Assembly (NCBI GenBank): GCA_019055375.1
Contig: JAHQIW010007390.1
Coordinates: 1-64,000, forward strand
DNA: 64,000 nt
Source of the DNA: Parelaphostrongylus tenuis
Lineage: Eukaryota; Nematoda; Chromadorea; Rhabditida; Metastrongylidae
Reading direction: 5' to 3'
The translations under genes were made by a program, and so were the position numbers. The notes beneath the pieces are model-generated. The model saw only the letters and a program-made list of their open reading frames with translations. It had not been told where the DNA came from and did not search any database. Of the stretch, positions 48,000 through 60,500 are shown piece after piece (the first letter of the stretch is position 1; the number at the start of each line of letters is the position of its first letter).

Positions 48000-49430
48000 G
48001 AACCGCTTCACATATGCCTTCAGCATGTATTGATTTCAAGCTAGATTTCAAAAAATAGCTGTACATGAAGGTCTTATCACACATAGTATTATCACACAAA
48101 TGCCTTCCATAATAATCACCATGTGATGAAAATATAATTCAGTATCTCATATCGTCCCTTTGGGCAGTTGGTGTGCATGATTCACATCAAATCAGCAACA
48201 ACGATGTCGTTTGAATTCAGTGTTATTTTACTCCTACAAGACAAACAGCAAACCCTTTTTCACACTCAATGACCAATGCGTTGTAAGCACGACTTTCTCA
48301 AACTCGTTTTTCCTGATTTGTTTTCCATATCAAATTCGACTGTCAGATCAAACCTAATCAATGTAGTCGTACGTCCACCCTCTGGAGAATGAGTGGATGT
48401 TTTCTAGTACACTAGCTTCTCCCAGTCTTCTTTGCCACTTGATGCTATTCTTGCAAAACTTTGATAGCCATTCTATGATATGAGAAACGGTGATCTCAAC
48501 GCTGTATTTGGTTTTTGAAAAGATCCTCTTGCTTTTCTATGGCAATGAAGAGAAGATCGCGTTACGCACTTAGGGTAATTAGCTCGTCGCTTGACCTTTA
48601 GAGCGAGTATATTAGCGCGTACATGATGTGGCACATGTGTAAGAAACATGCTAACTTTATCAAAAGAGAGATTATGATAGTACCCTCTATGGACGTTGAT
48701 CTTTGACGAGACGAGCATTTGAGTGCTCCAAAAATCGTGCACATCACATGACGCAAATCGAAAAGGAGCTTATATAGAATATACAAGTCTCTGACCATAT
48801 TCGCGTATAACTCAGCAATATTGTGAGTTTTTTGCCCAGAGTAACTCTCTTATAGCTCATCGGTGCTTCTACAGAAAAGTCGTTTGTCGCTGCTCCATGG
48901 AAAACCTTTTTTGTAAAATAATTTTTAAGTGCTTTTTTTAACACTTTCGGGACTACATTTGAAATTGTCGCATCCAGTGCGATTTTTGTTATTTTATCAG
49001 CGTTTTTACACCGTTATGGAGAAAATTCTAGGATTTCTTCTAATACTTCAATGCCTCACTATTTTCTCTACACCGTATGCTTTTGATGCAGTTAGCTTTT
49101 CCATGTATAAATAAAGGGCTTTCTTTGACTACACAATCAAACTTATGGCCGCATTCCATCAACTGCATTGAGTCTTCTCATAGGTTTTTGGCAGCAGGGC
49201 AATAAACAGCAAGTTTAGTAACCGGAAATTTTTGATATTCCTCAGCAATCTTCTGTGCATGTACCGTCAGTTTGACTATTATTCTGGCATATCTCTGGAT
49301 CAATTCAATACAGCGCTTATAGTACTCATCATCCTTATAGCATTTCGTATATCATTCATTGCTATTTATTTTATTTTATTACTATGCTTATATTACGGCG
49401 TCGTATCGCAACAAATTGTTTAGGTAACGT
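48000..49430. other. No gene recognised
   Basis: Open frames of at most 89 codons, no motif. Confidence 0.4.
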
Positions 49431-50575
49431 TAAAGGCAGAAGCAACGGCAACGGACGGGGTATCTCACTTTTCGGGGCCCGACTATAGCAACTCATGCAA
49501 CATGCGTTGCTATTTTCTTCATTGTAATATTCGAGTGAGCGATAGGATTACGTGGACGATCGTTTAGGTAACCTTAAAGGGCGGAAGACGGATGCGCAGC
49601 GGGTGTAGGCTGGCAGTGGGCCGACAACGGCTGCAGTCGAGCGCCTATAACTGGCCCGCGCGACCGCCTGTCTGTCCTTCTCTTCCTAGACGTGTCCCTT
49701 CTCCTCATTGCATATTAGTCGTTCTCGATGATGTTCATGAATTGGACATAGCCTCGTTGGATACGTATCGATCCCTATTAACCTCCTCACATAAGCCTGT
49801 GCGGCTGTTTACCATCGTTGGTCTGAAATCGGTTACTCATTGTACGACGCCAATTGTAATTGCAACCTCTTGCCTCGGAGACGAACCCTACAGTAAGAAC
49901 CATAGGCAACTTACCCTCGTGGGACAGGTGGCGAGTTTATAAGACGATCTTGAAACAGACTATGTGAAAACATAGATGACTCTCGCGACGACAGTACTTA
50001 CATGCCATCTACCCAGCATACCACCCCTAGGTCACGTCCTTCCGAGACTTCCATTGTATCTCCCCGAGTCTACGTCTCTTGGTCGCGGCTTGCAAGCACT
50101 CTAAGTGATGCATTGTTTCTCGTGAATTGTCCGTTGGTTCTCACTCTGTAGCCTCGTATATTTCTGACGTATTGGCACATTCTCACGTATTAAGACGCGA
50201 TGACTTCTCACTCATGTAAATGTCGTTCGGACCGCGGCAGACCATCAATCTATCGACATGTATCGTAATATATTGTTGACGCCTGTTTCTCATCCACATT
50301 TGTCTTCTACGAGTTCACTCACCACTTATAATCGATCGATTGATAATCGATTTGATTCTGACCGATTACTGATCGATTGATTTATTTCTTAATATGTCGT
50401 CGAAAAGCGTTGTTGTATAATTAGAACGGGTATTGGTATACTATGTTGTAATTATTGTTTATCATAGGTTGCTTTCTTTACGTGGTTCATTCTTGCTGTA
50501 TTTACTGACATATTAATCCGCGTGGCAGGCGTATCAAGCACAACGAACACATCTCAATAGACAGGGCATTTGCTA
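49430..50575. other. Compositionally distinct segment, no gene recognised
   Basis: Visibly richer in GC and CpG than the surroundings between 49430 and 50300. A short direct repeat GTTTAGGTAAC.TTAAAGG opens it at about 49421 and 49562. The open frame 49592-49942 (116 codons) has no known motif. Could be an unrecognised retroelement flank. Confidence 0.4.
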
Positions 50576-50579
50576 TTCG

Positions 50580-51380
50580 AATCAATGCAATCCTTGAATC
50601 CAAAAAATTTTTTCAGAAATCGGCGCCAATGATCGATGTCTTGGAACTTTTCTTAATCAAGAAGTGCTCCAGCGATCGGAAGTGGTGGCAGTTAGACGGC
50701 GCAAGTCAGGATTATACTGCCGATGATCCTTCAACTTCCAGTCCAGTTCGGTTAACTTCCTCTTCGTCAATTCAGCGGCATGCAGCCTTGCTGTGTTAAA
50801 GCAGCAAAATGAAAATGCAGCGACGGCGCCTTGACAGGGCTTGGTTCTAGCGGTCCAGGTCCACGTGCTCACAGTAGCGTCTGGCTTTTTTCGTCTTTCA
50901 GTCCAATAGTAACTACACTAAATTGGTCTGGTTCTTACTCAAAAGATGACGACCACCCGATCAACTTGGCTTGGACGTTCGGAGCGAAACTGGTTCCTCA
51001 AGTTGGAGTTACCGGTGCGAAACTCGGCAAAGAACCGAAATGCTGATTGCCTGTACACGTTTTTTTGAGCTTTCACACAGTTAATATTCTCGAAAGTGGT
51101 CTGAGCACTGCGACTCAATTCGTACTCGTAAAGCTGCAAACTGCGATGAATGCTTCTCTTAGCGACCATGATATGGCATGGACAAACTTGGTGCCACAAG
51201 GGATAAAGGATAAAGCTCTCGGCGTTGATCAACCCCTGAAAAATGCGCCGTGCATTCGCTTCGATTATTGACTTCCTTTGAGGTGATTTAATGCATATCT
51301 GGCCTCTACAGTGGCTCGCGGTGGCCTCCCGCTGTACCGGGTCAGTGCTGCTTATCCTCCAAGACAAGTCTGAGACCTGT
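50580..51380 (-). mobile_element. Mariner-type transposase remnant
   Basis: The minus strand reads, N- to C-terminal, a helix-turn-helix-like segment with FRTGNSNLRNQFRSERPSQV (about 50.97 kb), then RLHAAELTKRKLTELDW (50.79-50.74 kb, the NAxPH..A region), then ALLDQEKFQDIDHW-like and FLKKFFGFKD in shifted frames. The catalytic core is missing or broken. Confidence 0.65.
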
Positions 51381-51404
51381 ATGGAACCTTAACGACCCTG
51401 GATG

Positions 51405-51500
51405 GATAGATAGCTTGGTGAACCATGAGCGCGAGATCGAGCGATTGACCTCGTGTGCGACGCAGACACTTCTGACCACTGAGCCACATGCGCTTCTGGT
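51405..51500 (-). repeat. tRNA-like SINE head
   Basis: The minus strand has TGTGGCTCAGTGGTCAGA (A-box-like) and GCTCGATCTCGCGCTCA (B-box-like) about 40 bp apart. The anticodon arm is not convincing, so probably a SINE or pseudo-tRNA. Confidence 0.45.
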
Positions 51501-51980
51501 GCCTCAAAAACCCCCAGAAAATTTTGCATGAAGCCGTCCTAATATGCTGCCTGAGTAATGGTAGAAATGTGTTCAGGCTGATAACGCATACTTTGAATAG
51601 TGCTGTTGAGCAATTCCAAGACTTTGTGGCAAGTACATTTGGTGTTTATTGATTTTAGCGACAAAATTTATGAGAAGAGCTAATAATAAATTACGCAATT
51701 AACTTGGAAGTTATAATATTGACTAAAAATCACGAAACTGACTAGCTCGTCAAAAATGACGCTGCTAGTTTATGCGAGTGCAATTTATTTATTTACACGA
51801 CCCATCATCACAATTTTTTTGTGCAGATCCCAGTACATATAACATTCGATTCGTTTTCGTCTTCTTCTTGAATGGCGTAGAAATACTCTTCGAGCATATC
51901 TTCTTGAAATCTCTAGGATAGCCTGGCTCCGGCGTTCAATAGAGCGTTCTTTTTGACTGCCGGATTGTGCTGGAGGCAGC

Positions 51981-52012
51981 GGAAGGGGGAAGGGCAAGGG
52001 GGGGGAGGGGAG
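51981..52012 (+). other. G-run tract, possible G-quadruplex
   Basis: Five runs of three or more G within 32 bp, including a run of nine, in an otherwise AT-rich window. May also be an assembly-sensitive site. Confidence 0.6.
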
Positions 52013-52079
52013 CTCGGCTGCACACACACCATGATCAGTATCATAACCACTCGGTCGCGGTGACCTTTTAATGAGCTCA

Positions 52080-53370
52080 AATCTGAGAAATTTAAGTAGT
52101 ACAATTTATTTTTGGGAGGCTTTCATATTGCGCTATACCACCGAATATTATATTTCATTTCACTCTCGAACATTTTTCTCTAGATAGAGATTTTTCTCTG
52201 AGAAAAAACCCAAATTACTCGATTGCTTGAGTCGGCTGTCTTAATGATATACTTGGTTTTTTTTAAAGACCTTTATTACGCTGCAACATTGAAGTAAAGG
52301 TTGCATTACACACGCGACCACATGTGAATTGCGCTGCACGATCGACACAAAACAACTCTACACCCTAGCCGACAAGAATTGTGCGTCTGAGTGTGAAGTC
52401 CAATGTTCTTTTAGCCGTAATAAGTCACTGAAATGTTTTCTTTCTTCGGGAAATACCATGTCGTTGAAATTGGCTATCAACGTTTCTTGTAAGTCTGAAA
52501 GAAAAGATATGTCCAGCAAAAGATCTCTTAGTGTAAAATTTAATTTCATTTTTACTCTTGCAGTGCTATAAGAAACCATTTAGGAAAAAAAATTATGTGT
52601 ATCGAATTCCTGAAATCTAAACTGTCGAATAGTTGCTTAAATGTCAAAAATCAGGAAATTCGTTTCGTACAAGGGGCTGGAGACGGGTGCGAATAGGGAA
52701 TAAGTACCTAAATTTTATAATCTAATTATCAAACAGAGAACACAGAGATTATGGGCTAGAGTGAGATTTTACATGTAAGCCGTTGACCAATACACGGTGA
52801 TAGCAGCACTTCACCTTTCCTTTTCCTGTATTTATTCCATGGCTTGGTGAGTAACTACTAATAAGATATTAGTTGAATGTTACATGAAGTAATTGTTGAA
52901 AATGGCAAAAGGCAGTTGTTCATCGGTATACAAAGAACATTCATTTTATTGCTAAAATTGCAACTGCTTCAAAATTTTGAATGCTTCGCTTTAGTAAAAC
53001 CAATACGCTTTTGACCGAAGTCGTGGATGTTACAGTAGGTTTGGATCCACGGGTCGCCGAGGATCCAGCTAGGTTCAAATCCTCCGGTTTCAGAAGGGAA
53101 GTTAGCCAGAGGGCACTGAACAAAATATTAATGCAAGGAATATTGAAATACTGATAGATGGAATATTGGGGCACTGAAACATTCCAAGCATGGAGTCTGA
53201 AACACTGAAAGCTAGAGAGAAAGCAAAAATGCACGGTATCATTCCAAAGAGAGGCTCAACCATTCGTAGCTAAAATTTAATTTCGCTGGTCTACACAGCT
53301 GCTCAACGACTGATCCATAATATAAAGTCTGTCGTTATATGAATGTTCTCAAAATTCAATTTTCAACGTC
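52080..53370. repeat. Duplicated block shared with 20.9-21.95 kb
   Basis: Contains a foldback-element relative (52.11-52.58 kb) and the last exon of protease copy C with its downstream flank. Paralogous to the block around fragment E. Confidence 0.6.
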
Positions 53371-54456
53371 GCTTGGGAATAAAGTACAGGTTCGTCAAAA
53401 TCTGTTCGGATTTGCCCAGCCCATCCTTTATTTTCTGCGTCGGTAATGCCACCCTTAACGAATTCAAGTGAACTCAGAATTTTCTGTTGAATTTGAAGCA
53501 CTTACCATTCCACTCCCGAGTCCGAAATCCATGACATATTCTTTGGATGGTACATGGTATTTTACGCCGTTGATGGAGAATTCCAAATCAGGATGTGTCG
53601 TAATTGTCAAGCATTCAACGGTTGCCTATGACTAAATCGTGCACCTGTCTGATTGGCGATTTCCTCTACGATAGTGGTGCTGAGATAAATGAAGTACCGG
53701 TATCAGAGATAACCTGCACAAGAGAACATTTCTTGAGAAATACGCATTCAATTCCATAGCAATGTAAAGTTTGAGATCTACTGTGTATCGTATGAAGGTA
53801 AATATAAAGAAAAGAAATGTTTATTTACACTTACATCTTCCGTCTTCTTTTCCGAGAAACCTCCAACTGAGAAGCCTTCGTTGGACAACTGTAGTACGTT
53901 TGTGATGTTAGAGGCACATATTTGACGTTTTGATCACAGTTGATGTTGTCAAGGGCTCCATAGGTGATCAGACCATCAATGCCTCTTTTATTCACATTGA
54001 GCTCAAAGTGGTTCTTTAAAACCCTATCTGTTCATGTTTATATTCACTTCTTATTTATCCTACTAGACAGATGGATGTTCATACTTATCGTTTTGATCAA
54101 AACGACGAACAATTATTCAATTATTGTTCAATGTAGTTTAACCCATGCCTGCGTTGGTCGCTCTTCCTATTGTTCTACAAATTTGTGACAATGCGAGTCA
54201 ACTAGCACTCGTAGTCGAAAAAAGACGTCTTGGTTTTCAGTTCAAGAGAAAGCTCCATCTTCTAGTGAAATTTTAAGATTAATTGAAGGCATCGGAGTTC
54301 ACAGGTTTTCAATCATATGAAAGTTCTTTAACAAATTTATTATAGTAAAGCGATACTTTTTTAGTGAAGGAATTGGTTTTTTATGGCATCTTGCTGTCAC
54401 GACTCTTATACCCTTCTGCTAAGCTATCTAACATATGAGATTTATATCGAAAAAAG

Positions 54457-54545
54457 AGTGGTAGCTAAGTGGTGACCTCGGTGATGTAGCAGCAGCACGC
54501 CTTTACGGTATGGGCGGAAAGCAGGATCAACTCCCGCTTGTGGTT
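54457..54545 (+). repeat. tRNA-like SINE head
   Basis: GTGGTAGCTAAGTGGTGAC (A-box-like) and GGATCAACTCCCGC (weak B box). Single copy in the window; uncertain. Confidence 0.35.
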
Positions 54546-56726
54546 AAATGCTTTGTGTGTCGTTCAACATTCATAGACGCCAGAAAACTCTCGTCAAGTA
54601 CATCATTTGGTTGCAAAGGTGTGAAGTGAAACATCTTGTAGCAGATCTCAATATTTGTAATCTATAAACTCCAGTATTGTTTGATGTGTCACAATTTTCT
54701 CTTTTTTGGTGAAATGCGACATTATTCAGTATTCTAAGACAATTTACTTCACGAAAGCCAGCGTTTCGGTGGTTGTTTCGAATTTGGGAAGGATCAAGTT
54801 TCCCGCAACCGAGTCGACTAAACGCCTCCATTACTTCAACAAAAAAATCTACAAGCCTAGATTTTAATCGCATTAAGCACGAGATAAGTTCTCATTACAG
54901 TCGTTGTTTCCGAGTGTTCAGATGGCTGAGAAGATGTTCGTTCAGCTGAAAAGTTCGCAGCAAGGAAACGTCACTTTGCCTAGAATTTGGAAAGCCACCT
55001 TTGGAGTAGAATACTGGGTGAGTCAATATTGATTTGCAACTCCATTATGAACGTCAAAGATATTTTGCGGAAAACTTCTATGAAATTTTGAGTGAAGCGC
55101 AAAACATGACTTTGCGGTTGTAGAATCATCGCTAAAGAAGATCAAGTGGATCATAATAGGGCGAACAATGCGCCAAGAAAGTCAGGAGTTACTATATTAA
55201 GCGGCATCTCTTTCCATGATCAAACTCGTTCCCTACTAGACTTGAGTCGAAGTTTTCCACTATCTCAACCTATTTTCAATGTATCTTTAACATAGGGTGA
55301 CATGTAGTTTGCATGATTACTTCAGAACGGGCTCCAAAATACGGCTAGGGCTAGGAAGAATTAATTGGAATTACCAGTAATAACTACGGAAATTGCCAAT
55401 ACCGTCTTTCCTCAACGGTTCAACCGACATCGAACCCCAACAGTCGAGTTGATAGGGTCCAAATATTTGAGGGCGAAATTTTGAAAGTCCGTAATCACTA
55501 TCGCGCGAAAAGGCTCCGCTCGAACCTCACCGAAACACATAAGTATGAATTGCGAGAGGTTGGAGAGCTTCTAAAGTTGAAAGACATTGGACTGCTAATT
55601 GCTGATCACGGTGGAGCGTTTATGGTAATTCCTTGTCAGTCAGATACTGAGATAACAAGCAAGCATCTTGAAAATGCTTCATTTTATCGGCACTCTTCTC
55701 GATAAGAATCTTAGAGCTAATACCGTAAATTCAACAATAAGTAGGTCAAAGTATTGAAAGTCGCAGGCTCGCAGTGGTACATTATTTTTCCGCTGAAATT
55801 TCTATTACCAACTTGCCTAGACCTATATTTATTTATAAAAACTCTCAAGTTAGTACCTATTAGTGAAGCTGTATCCAACGATCCATAGTTCTCAAGGTAG
55901 ACCCATAATTAAAATTATGGACGGACTGAGAGACAGTATAATATGGTTTCAACCCGAATGATACCTCAGTTGTTAAAACACATTCTAGCGTATGAAGTCC
56001 TACGCTGTTATTGCTCATTATGCAAAAGTTAAGAGCTTCTTCGAAGTAGATTTTTAAAAAATTTTCAAAGTAACTTTAACGTACTGAATGACTCTGCACA
56101 AATAACGTCACCCACGGGCTTCTTATACTACACTGAACATGTACGGCTTGTCGATTCAGAAGCCACTGACTTTTAGAAATAAATCCCAAGTCACTCAATT
56201 TCCAAATGATCTGGGAAATATTTGCACAAATGGGAGAGTTGAAAGTGGACAGCGGTTGACACCAACTCTTGCTACTGCCATCATGTCCAAAGTAACAACC
56301 TGTGCGATTGACTTCGAGTCATGGCTCTACTATAGAAATATAGATGATTGTCTGAATATCTTTTCCCCAAAAGAGTAGGTGAGCATATGTTTCAATTTAT
56401 AGAACATACAGCCAGAATAAATAAAGCCACCCGTGAGGTGACGGAAAGAAAACTGGATTCTGAACGTGTACATCAAACTCTCCGAGAACAACTACATCAC
56501 CATGTGCTCATGAAAGTCAAGTAAGAAGAATATGTAGTTCATTATCTCTCCTCTCAACCTTTATTTACAAAAAAGACACATGTGAAAAACATTTTCAAAC
56601 AGCCAAAAGTGTTTATATTGTGGGAGAGCAAATGATAGAATCATCAGCATTGGCTTAAGAAATCGCCACTTCCATTGGGGACAAAATTACAACTTCCGAG
56701 AGTGTTTTAAAGAAAATGGGATTCTT

Positions 56727-57572
56727 TCTGATTAAGAGAGGCCAAATGAAAAACCGATCTCATTCGCTGAAGAGGAATTTTTTATAGGCGTGCTAGTAAT
56801 CATTCGAAAGGAGAAACTTGAAGCCACAGCCTCATATTCTTGGTTTTGCAAAACATCTCTCTACAATGGTGTAGAACCGTTGAAAACTATGTTTCGCACT
56901 TTGCTTTCGCCTTCATTTTTATCGCGCGTATAATTCGCTGGAAGCCGAAAGACATATCAATGTGTAGAAGAATTTTTGTGGTATGCTCTCCAATCGTTTT
57001 GTCTGGAGCTCCTCTTAGAGCGAAGGAAAATTTTCCAACTGATCAATATTGTATCGATTGTCTAGCCCCACCCTACCCCTGCCACCGCCGTCGCGTTGTC
57101 GAATAGTCGGTAATTAACGGTGAGAAATTGTAATTTTCCCTGTTGAACCGCATTTCCAGAAAATAAGCACATCGCTAGAATAAACAAACATTACGCTATC
57201 AGGTGATTACTAATAATCTAAAGAAAGTGCTCTGCCCGGCGAGGTTTGAAACACAAATTAAAAGACAAGAGGAGATCAAAAGATCGAAAGGTTTTTCAGA
57301 AAGTAAACACATTTTTGAGCTCTTTTGCGCTTGTGCTATAGTTCGAGTACTATTACTCTAGGGATGGAGTTTTGTCCAACGAAATATAAGCGAGATAAGA
57401 GAAAAAACACGTAGCTTTATGAAAGTGCTTTGATTTTGAATGTTACAACCTTATAAAGGGCGACGTCGAGTTACAACTTCATGTCTCAGCTTTCGAGTGG
57501 TCACTAAAAAGTCCTATAGGTCCTGCCCAGCGCATGGAGTGGGCTTTTCATTTGTCCTCTCCTAATCGGTAG
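56727..57572. mobile_element. T1 long-TIR element, near-complete
   Basis: Left terminus GATTAAGAGAGGCCAAATGA and the complement of the right terminus (CGATTAGGAGAGGACAAATG) are inverted repeats. Internal AATAAGCACATCGCTAG and AATATAAGCGAGATAAG blocks match other T1 copies. Inserted in a PLE. Confidence 0.75.
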
Positions 57573-57996
57573 GAGCCAAAATGACGCGCGCTCGAACGAT
57601 AATTTCAGCGATATCAAGATCCCGTTTATGCTGAACACGGATGATTTCAAAGTACAAGTTACCACGCTCGCACAGGAACATGATACCCCAGCGTGGAAGG
57701 GTTTGAAAGGATTTTGGATAAACTCCATAAACCGCATCATAAATTGAAGGTAAAATGCCTTTTTAGCACACGTTAGATATGTCACAGTATATACAACTGT
57801 TATTTCAGTTTGGTGCCTTAGTAGACCATATGGTCTCCTCATGGTGGTTTCCACTTGGACAACGCAGTGGTAGACTCCTAAAAAGTCGTAGTAAAAAGCT
57901 ACCATATGTTTGGGCCGATTGTCAACTTTGGTGAGTTTTTCTGTTGAAGTAATGAATGTGTTTAGCTCAATGGTTTGTGGGTGACCTGATCTTTGT

Positions 57997-58044
57997 TTGC
58001 ACGCTCTGAAGAAGGCGAAATCACCGAAACGTCAGCTGTGCGAA
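57997..58044 (+). ncRNA. Hammerhead ribozyme type B at a PLE 3' end, core intact
   Basis: CUGAAGA, stem II GGCG..CACC (one mismatch), GAAAC, cleavage triplet GUC (cut after 58033). Stem I pairs GCAC-GCU with AGC-U-GUGC, seven pairs with one bulge. ACGU at stem III is self-complementary. The duplicate at 544-590 is decayed. Confidence 0.82.
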
Positions 58045-59429
58045 TGGACTCGATTATAATAATTTCGTTCTTGACATAGATGAAAAACTGCGTAAGGTGG
58101 TTTGGAAAATTGAAAAGAAAGTTCCTGACTTGAGTTGAGTTGAATGAGAATAACAAATAGAAGTATTTCCTATATGGAAAAAAGCATTTGTTTGAACTCG
58201 ATTTACATGTAAGGTGCATGGACTTTTTCACAGCCATATTGACCTAAAGAATCACTGTCTAGAAACTTTTTAGCCAAACTTACCTTCCTGTCCAACCAAA
58301 CTGTGAATAGAGGGGCGTCAAGGCTAGGAAGAAGATTGCCCATTGGTGAAGTAACCTACAATAATCAAGTTTCAACTTGTTTTTAGGTTTGTATGCTGTA
58401 GATGGCTTATCAAATATGTGGATTCACATTTCCAACGGCAAGTGCTGGCCAGCCAAGTTCAAGGACGCCATCAAATGGCAGGTCGTCGAAAGCATCGTCA
58501 GTATCATTAGCATCAAGAAACTCTTGCTGTTTGATTACCAGATCTGTAACGTTGAGTTGATACGTCATATATAGATTAAGAGCGATAGTAGATGACGAGT
58601 CATCACTCATCTGTGCGATGTGGGATACCTTTAACCATTATAACCAGTACAGTACACGCACTTTCTTTATCAAATTTAGTTTCTCATCAGAATAAACGAA
58701 AAAAGGGTTTATGAAATGTTTGGTTGATTTTGTCTGAAAATTTATCCCTTTGTGGACAGGTGGGGGAATTATGACCCACAGCTGGGGACGACGTTCGGAT
58801 GTTTATGAAGAGTGGTGCGTGCTCCAATATGAACTCGAGTCAATTAAAATCTCAGAGCGAGATGATCATTAAAAAATGATAAAATATTGCTGAAAAGACT
58901 CTTGTATGAATGATTTTGGCACGATTTGCGTTAATGCTGCCCAGAATCTTTCCTTTTTTCGAGGAAAAAAAAACCATATACTTGAGAAAAGCTTTATATT
59001 CCCAGCTGTACCCGAACACTCCTATCCTCTTTATGTTTTTGTAGTCAAGAGAGCATGAAGAATCCGGTTTCTAGTACCAAGCTTGTTGCTTGATGATAAT
59101 TGAACAATACGTTTTAATAATAAATAAATATGACGCCTCGCAATCGCAGTCCACTTTTTCTAATTCACAGCGGGTTTTTGGGATTATATCAACAGATTTC
59201 AAATCTTACCAACTTTTTCGTCAAGAAAAAAACTTAGACTACTATTGAAAAAGCTTTTATGATGGTATTTCTATGAATAATAATTCTCATCTGTCTTGAA
59301 AATCCTTACTTTTGGAAATAAATTCTGTCGCATGCAACCGCATTTCAAGGATTGCGCGTGTCCTTTTGTTTTTTTCTAGAAAAGACTCAAAATATTGATA
59401 TTCATCCAATAGATGAGGTCAACTGAGTT

Positions 59430-59930
59430 TGAACGATATACCTTATTTCTTAAATGGCCCGTTTTTTGCGCTGTAACAGTCGAAATAACATTTCCTTTCG
59501 CATTCGAAAATTTCTAGCCGGAAAAAGATTTTATAAACAATCAAAAACCGTTCGATAGCGCAAATCTCAACAAATCCAAGAACGAGGTTGATTTTTGAAA
59601 AAGGTTCCTTATAGCATAGTAACAGTGAAGAGAGGACTGGATTTCGCACTCCAGTGAGTGGGATTTCACGTCTGGCCGTTAGTCACCGCACTTTTTGCAC
59701 CACCTCGATTAGCTGCAAAACGTAATCTTTTTTTGACTGCTGCATTGCAATAAGACGTTTTTTCAAAAACAAAGTTACTATGAGAGTATTCGAGATTTGA
59801 GCTATTGAACAATTTTACAAAACTAGCGGGAAAGCTTTGTTTAGCGAGAAATGCTTGAGTGTGAAAGATGATTTTCTTATTAATGCTGGAGCACATTGAG
59901 GAAGCCATTCTGGCAATATAGTAAACCTCC
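59430..59930. repeat. Foldback element, right duplicate
   Basis: Counterpart of 1855-2365 with the same inverted arms. Confidence 0.6.
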
Positions 59931-60294
59931 GAAATTGAAGAAATTTCAGCTATCAAGCAATTTTTGGATATTCTGAATGAATCAGAAAGGCGTTTTTCTC
60001 AAGAAGTCAAATCAGAATGTGGACATTAAAAGTGATCACAATTTTCGAGATCTGAAATTCCTTTGGCTGATAGAGCGCAACAAGCAGTTCTTTCTACCAA
60101 AAACATGTTGACTGTTGAAATTTCTAAGATTTGCCCTATCTATGTTAGGAATTGCTTGCGAAAAAATCTGTTTGACGAGAATTGCCAAAATTTGAAAGAA
60201 AAACTTATTTCGATTGCTATAGCTAAATAAACACGCCTTTCAAGAATTACAATGCGTTGTTTAAATTCACTTGATTTTCATAAATACCTGAGAG

Positions 60295-60500
60295 AACTGA
60301 GTGTTGAGCAAAATCATGGTCTCAGGCCGGAATCGAATTCGCGTTTCATGCTACCCGGGGTCACGTGCTCAACCACTACACCACCGAGGCATAATTTCCC
60401 CACCACTCATTCTTCAATATATCTATGTTAGCTACCAGCCACCAACCTTCAATAGGTTTGTTGGGTCTGCGATTTCGCTGTATAAGCACAGCTGAGCTGA
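60295..60500 (-). repeat. tRNA-derived SINE
   Basis: Duplicate of the SINE at 2745-2960: B-box complement GGAATCGAATTC and A-box complement CAACCACTACACCACCGAGG. Confidence 0.6.

Larger units (their letters stand above)
45340..48000. mobile_element. T1 element with nested mariner and nested PLE pair
   Basis: The left terminus (TCAGGAGATAACAAATGAAA, 45.36 kb) and right terminus (AATGAGATCAGTTTTCAATT, then CTCTCCTAATC, 47.96-47.99 kb) are inverted repeats of the T1 family. Inside are a mariner (45493-46733), T1 internal sequence (46740-47240) and an inverted pair of PLE ends with hammerheads (about 47265-47650). Confidence 0.7.
55440..58150 (+). mobile_element. PLE with N-terminal, RT and endonuclease remnants, interrupted
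   Basis: N-terminal extension near 55.55-55.69 kb (GELLKLKDIGLLIADHGGAF, ASFYRHSS). RT at 56.13-56.37 kb (RLTPTLATAIMS and YYRNIDDCLNIFS, corresponding to the SPLAPTLA and Y-DD boxes). After a nested T1 element (56727-57572), the endonuclease tail at 57.64-57.74 kb (QVTTLAQEHDTPAWKGLKGF WINS), 3' UTR and the hammerhead at 57997-58044. Reading both sides of the T1 as one element is inference. It lies in intron 5 of protease copy C, antisense to it. Confidence 0.7.
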
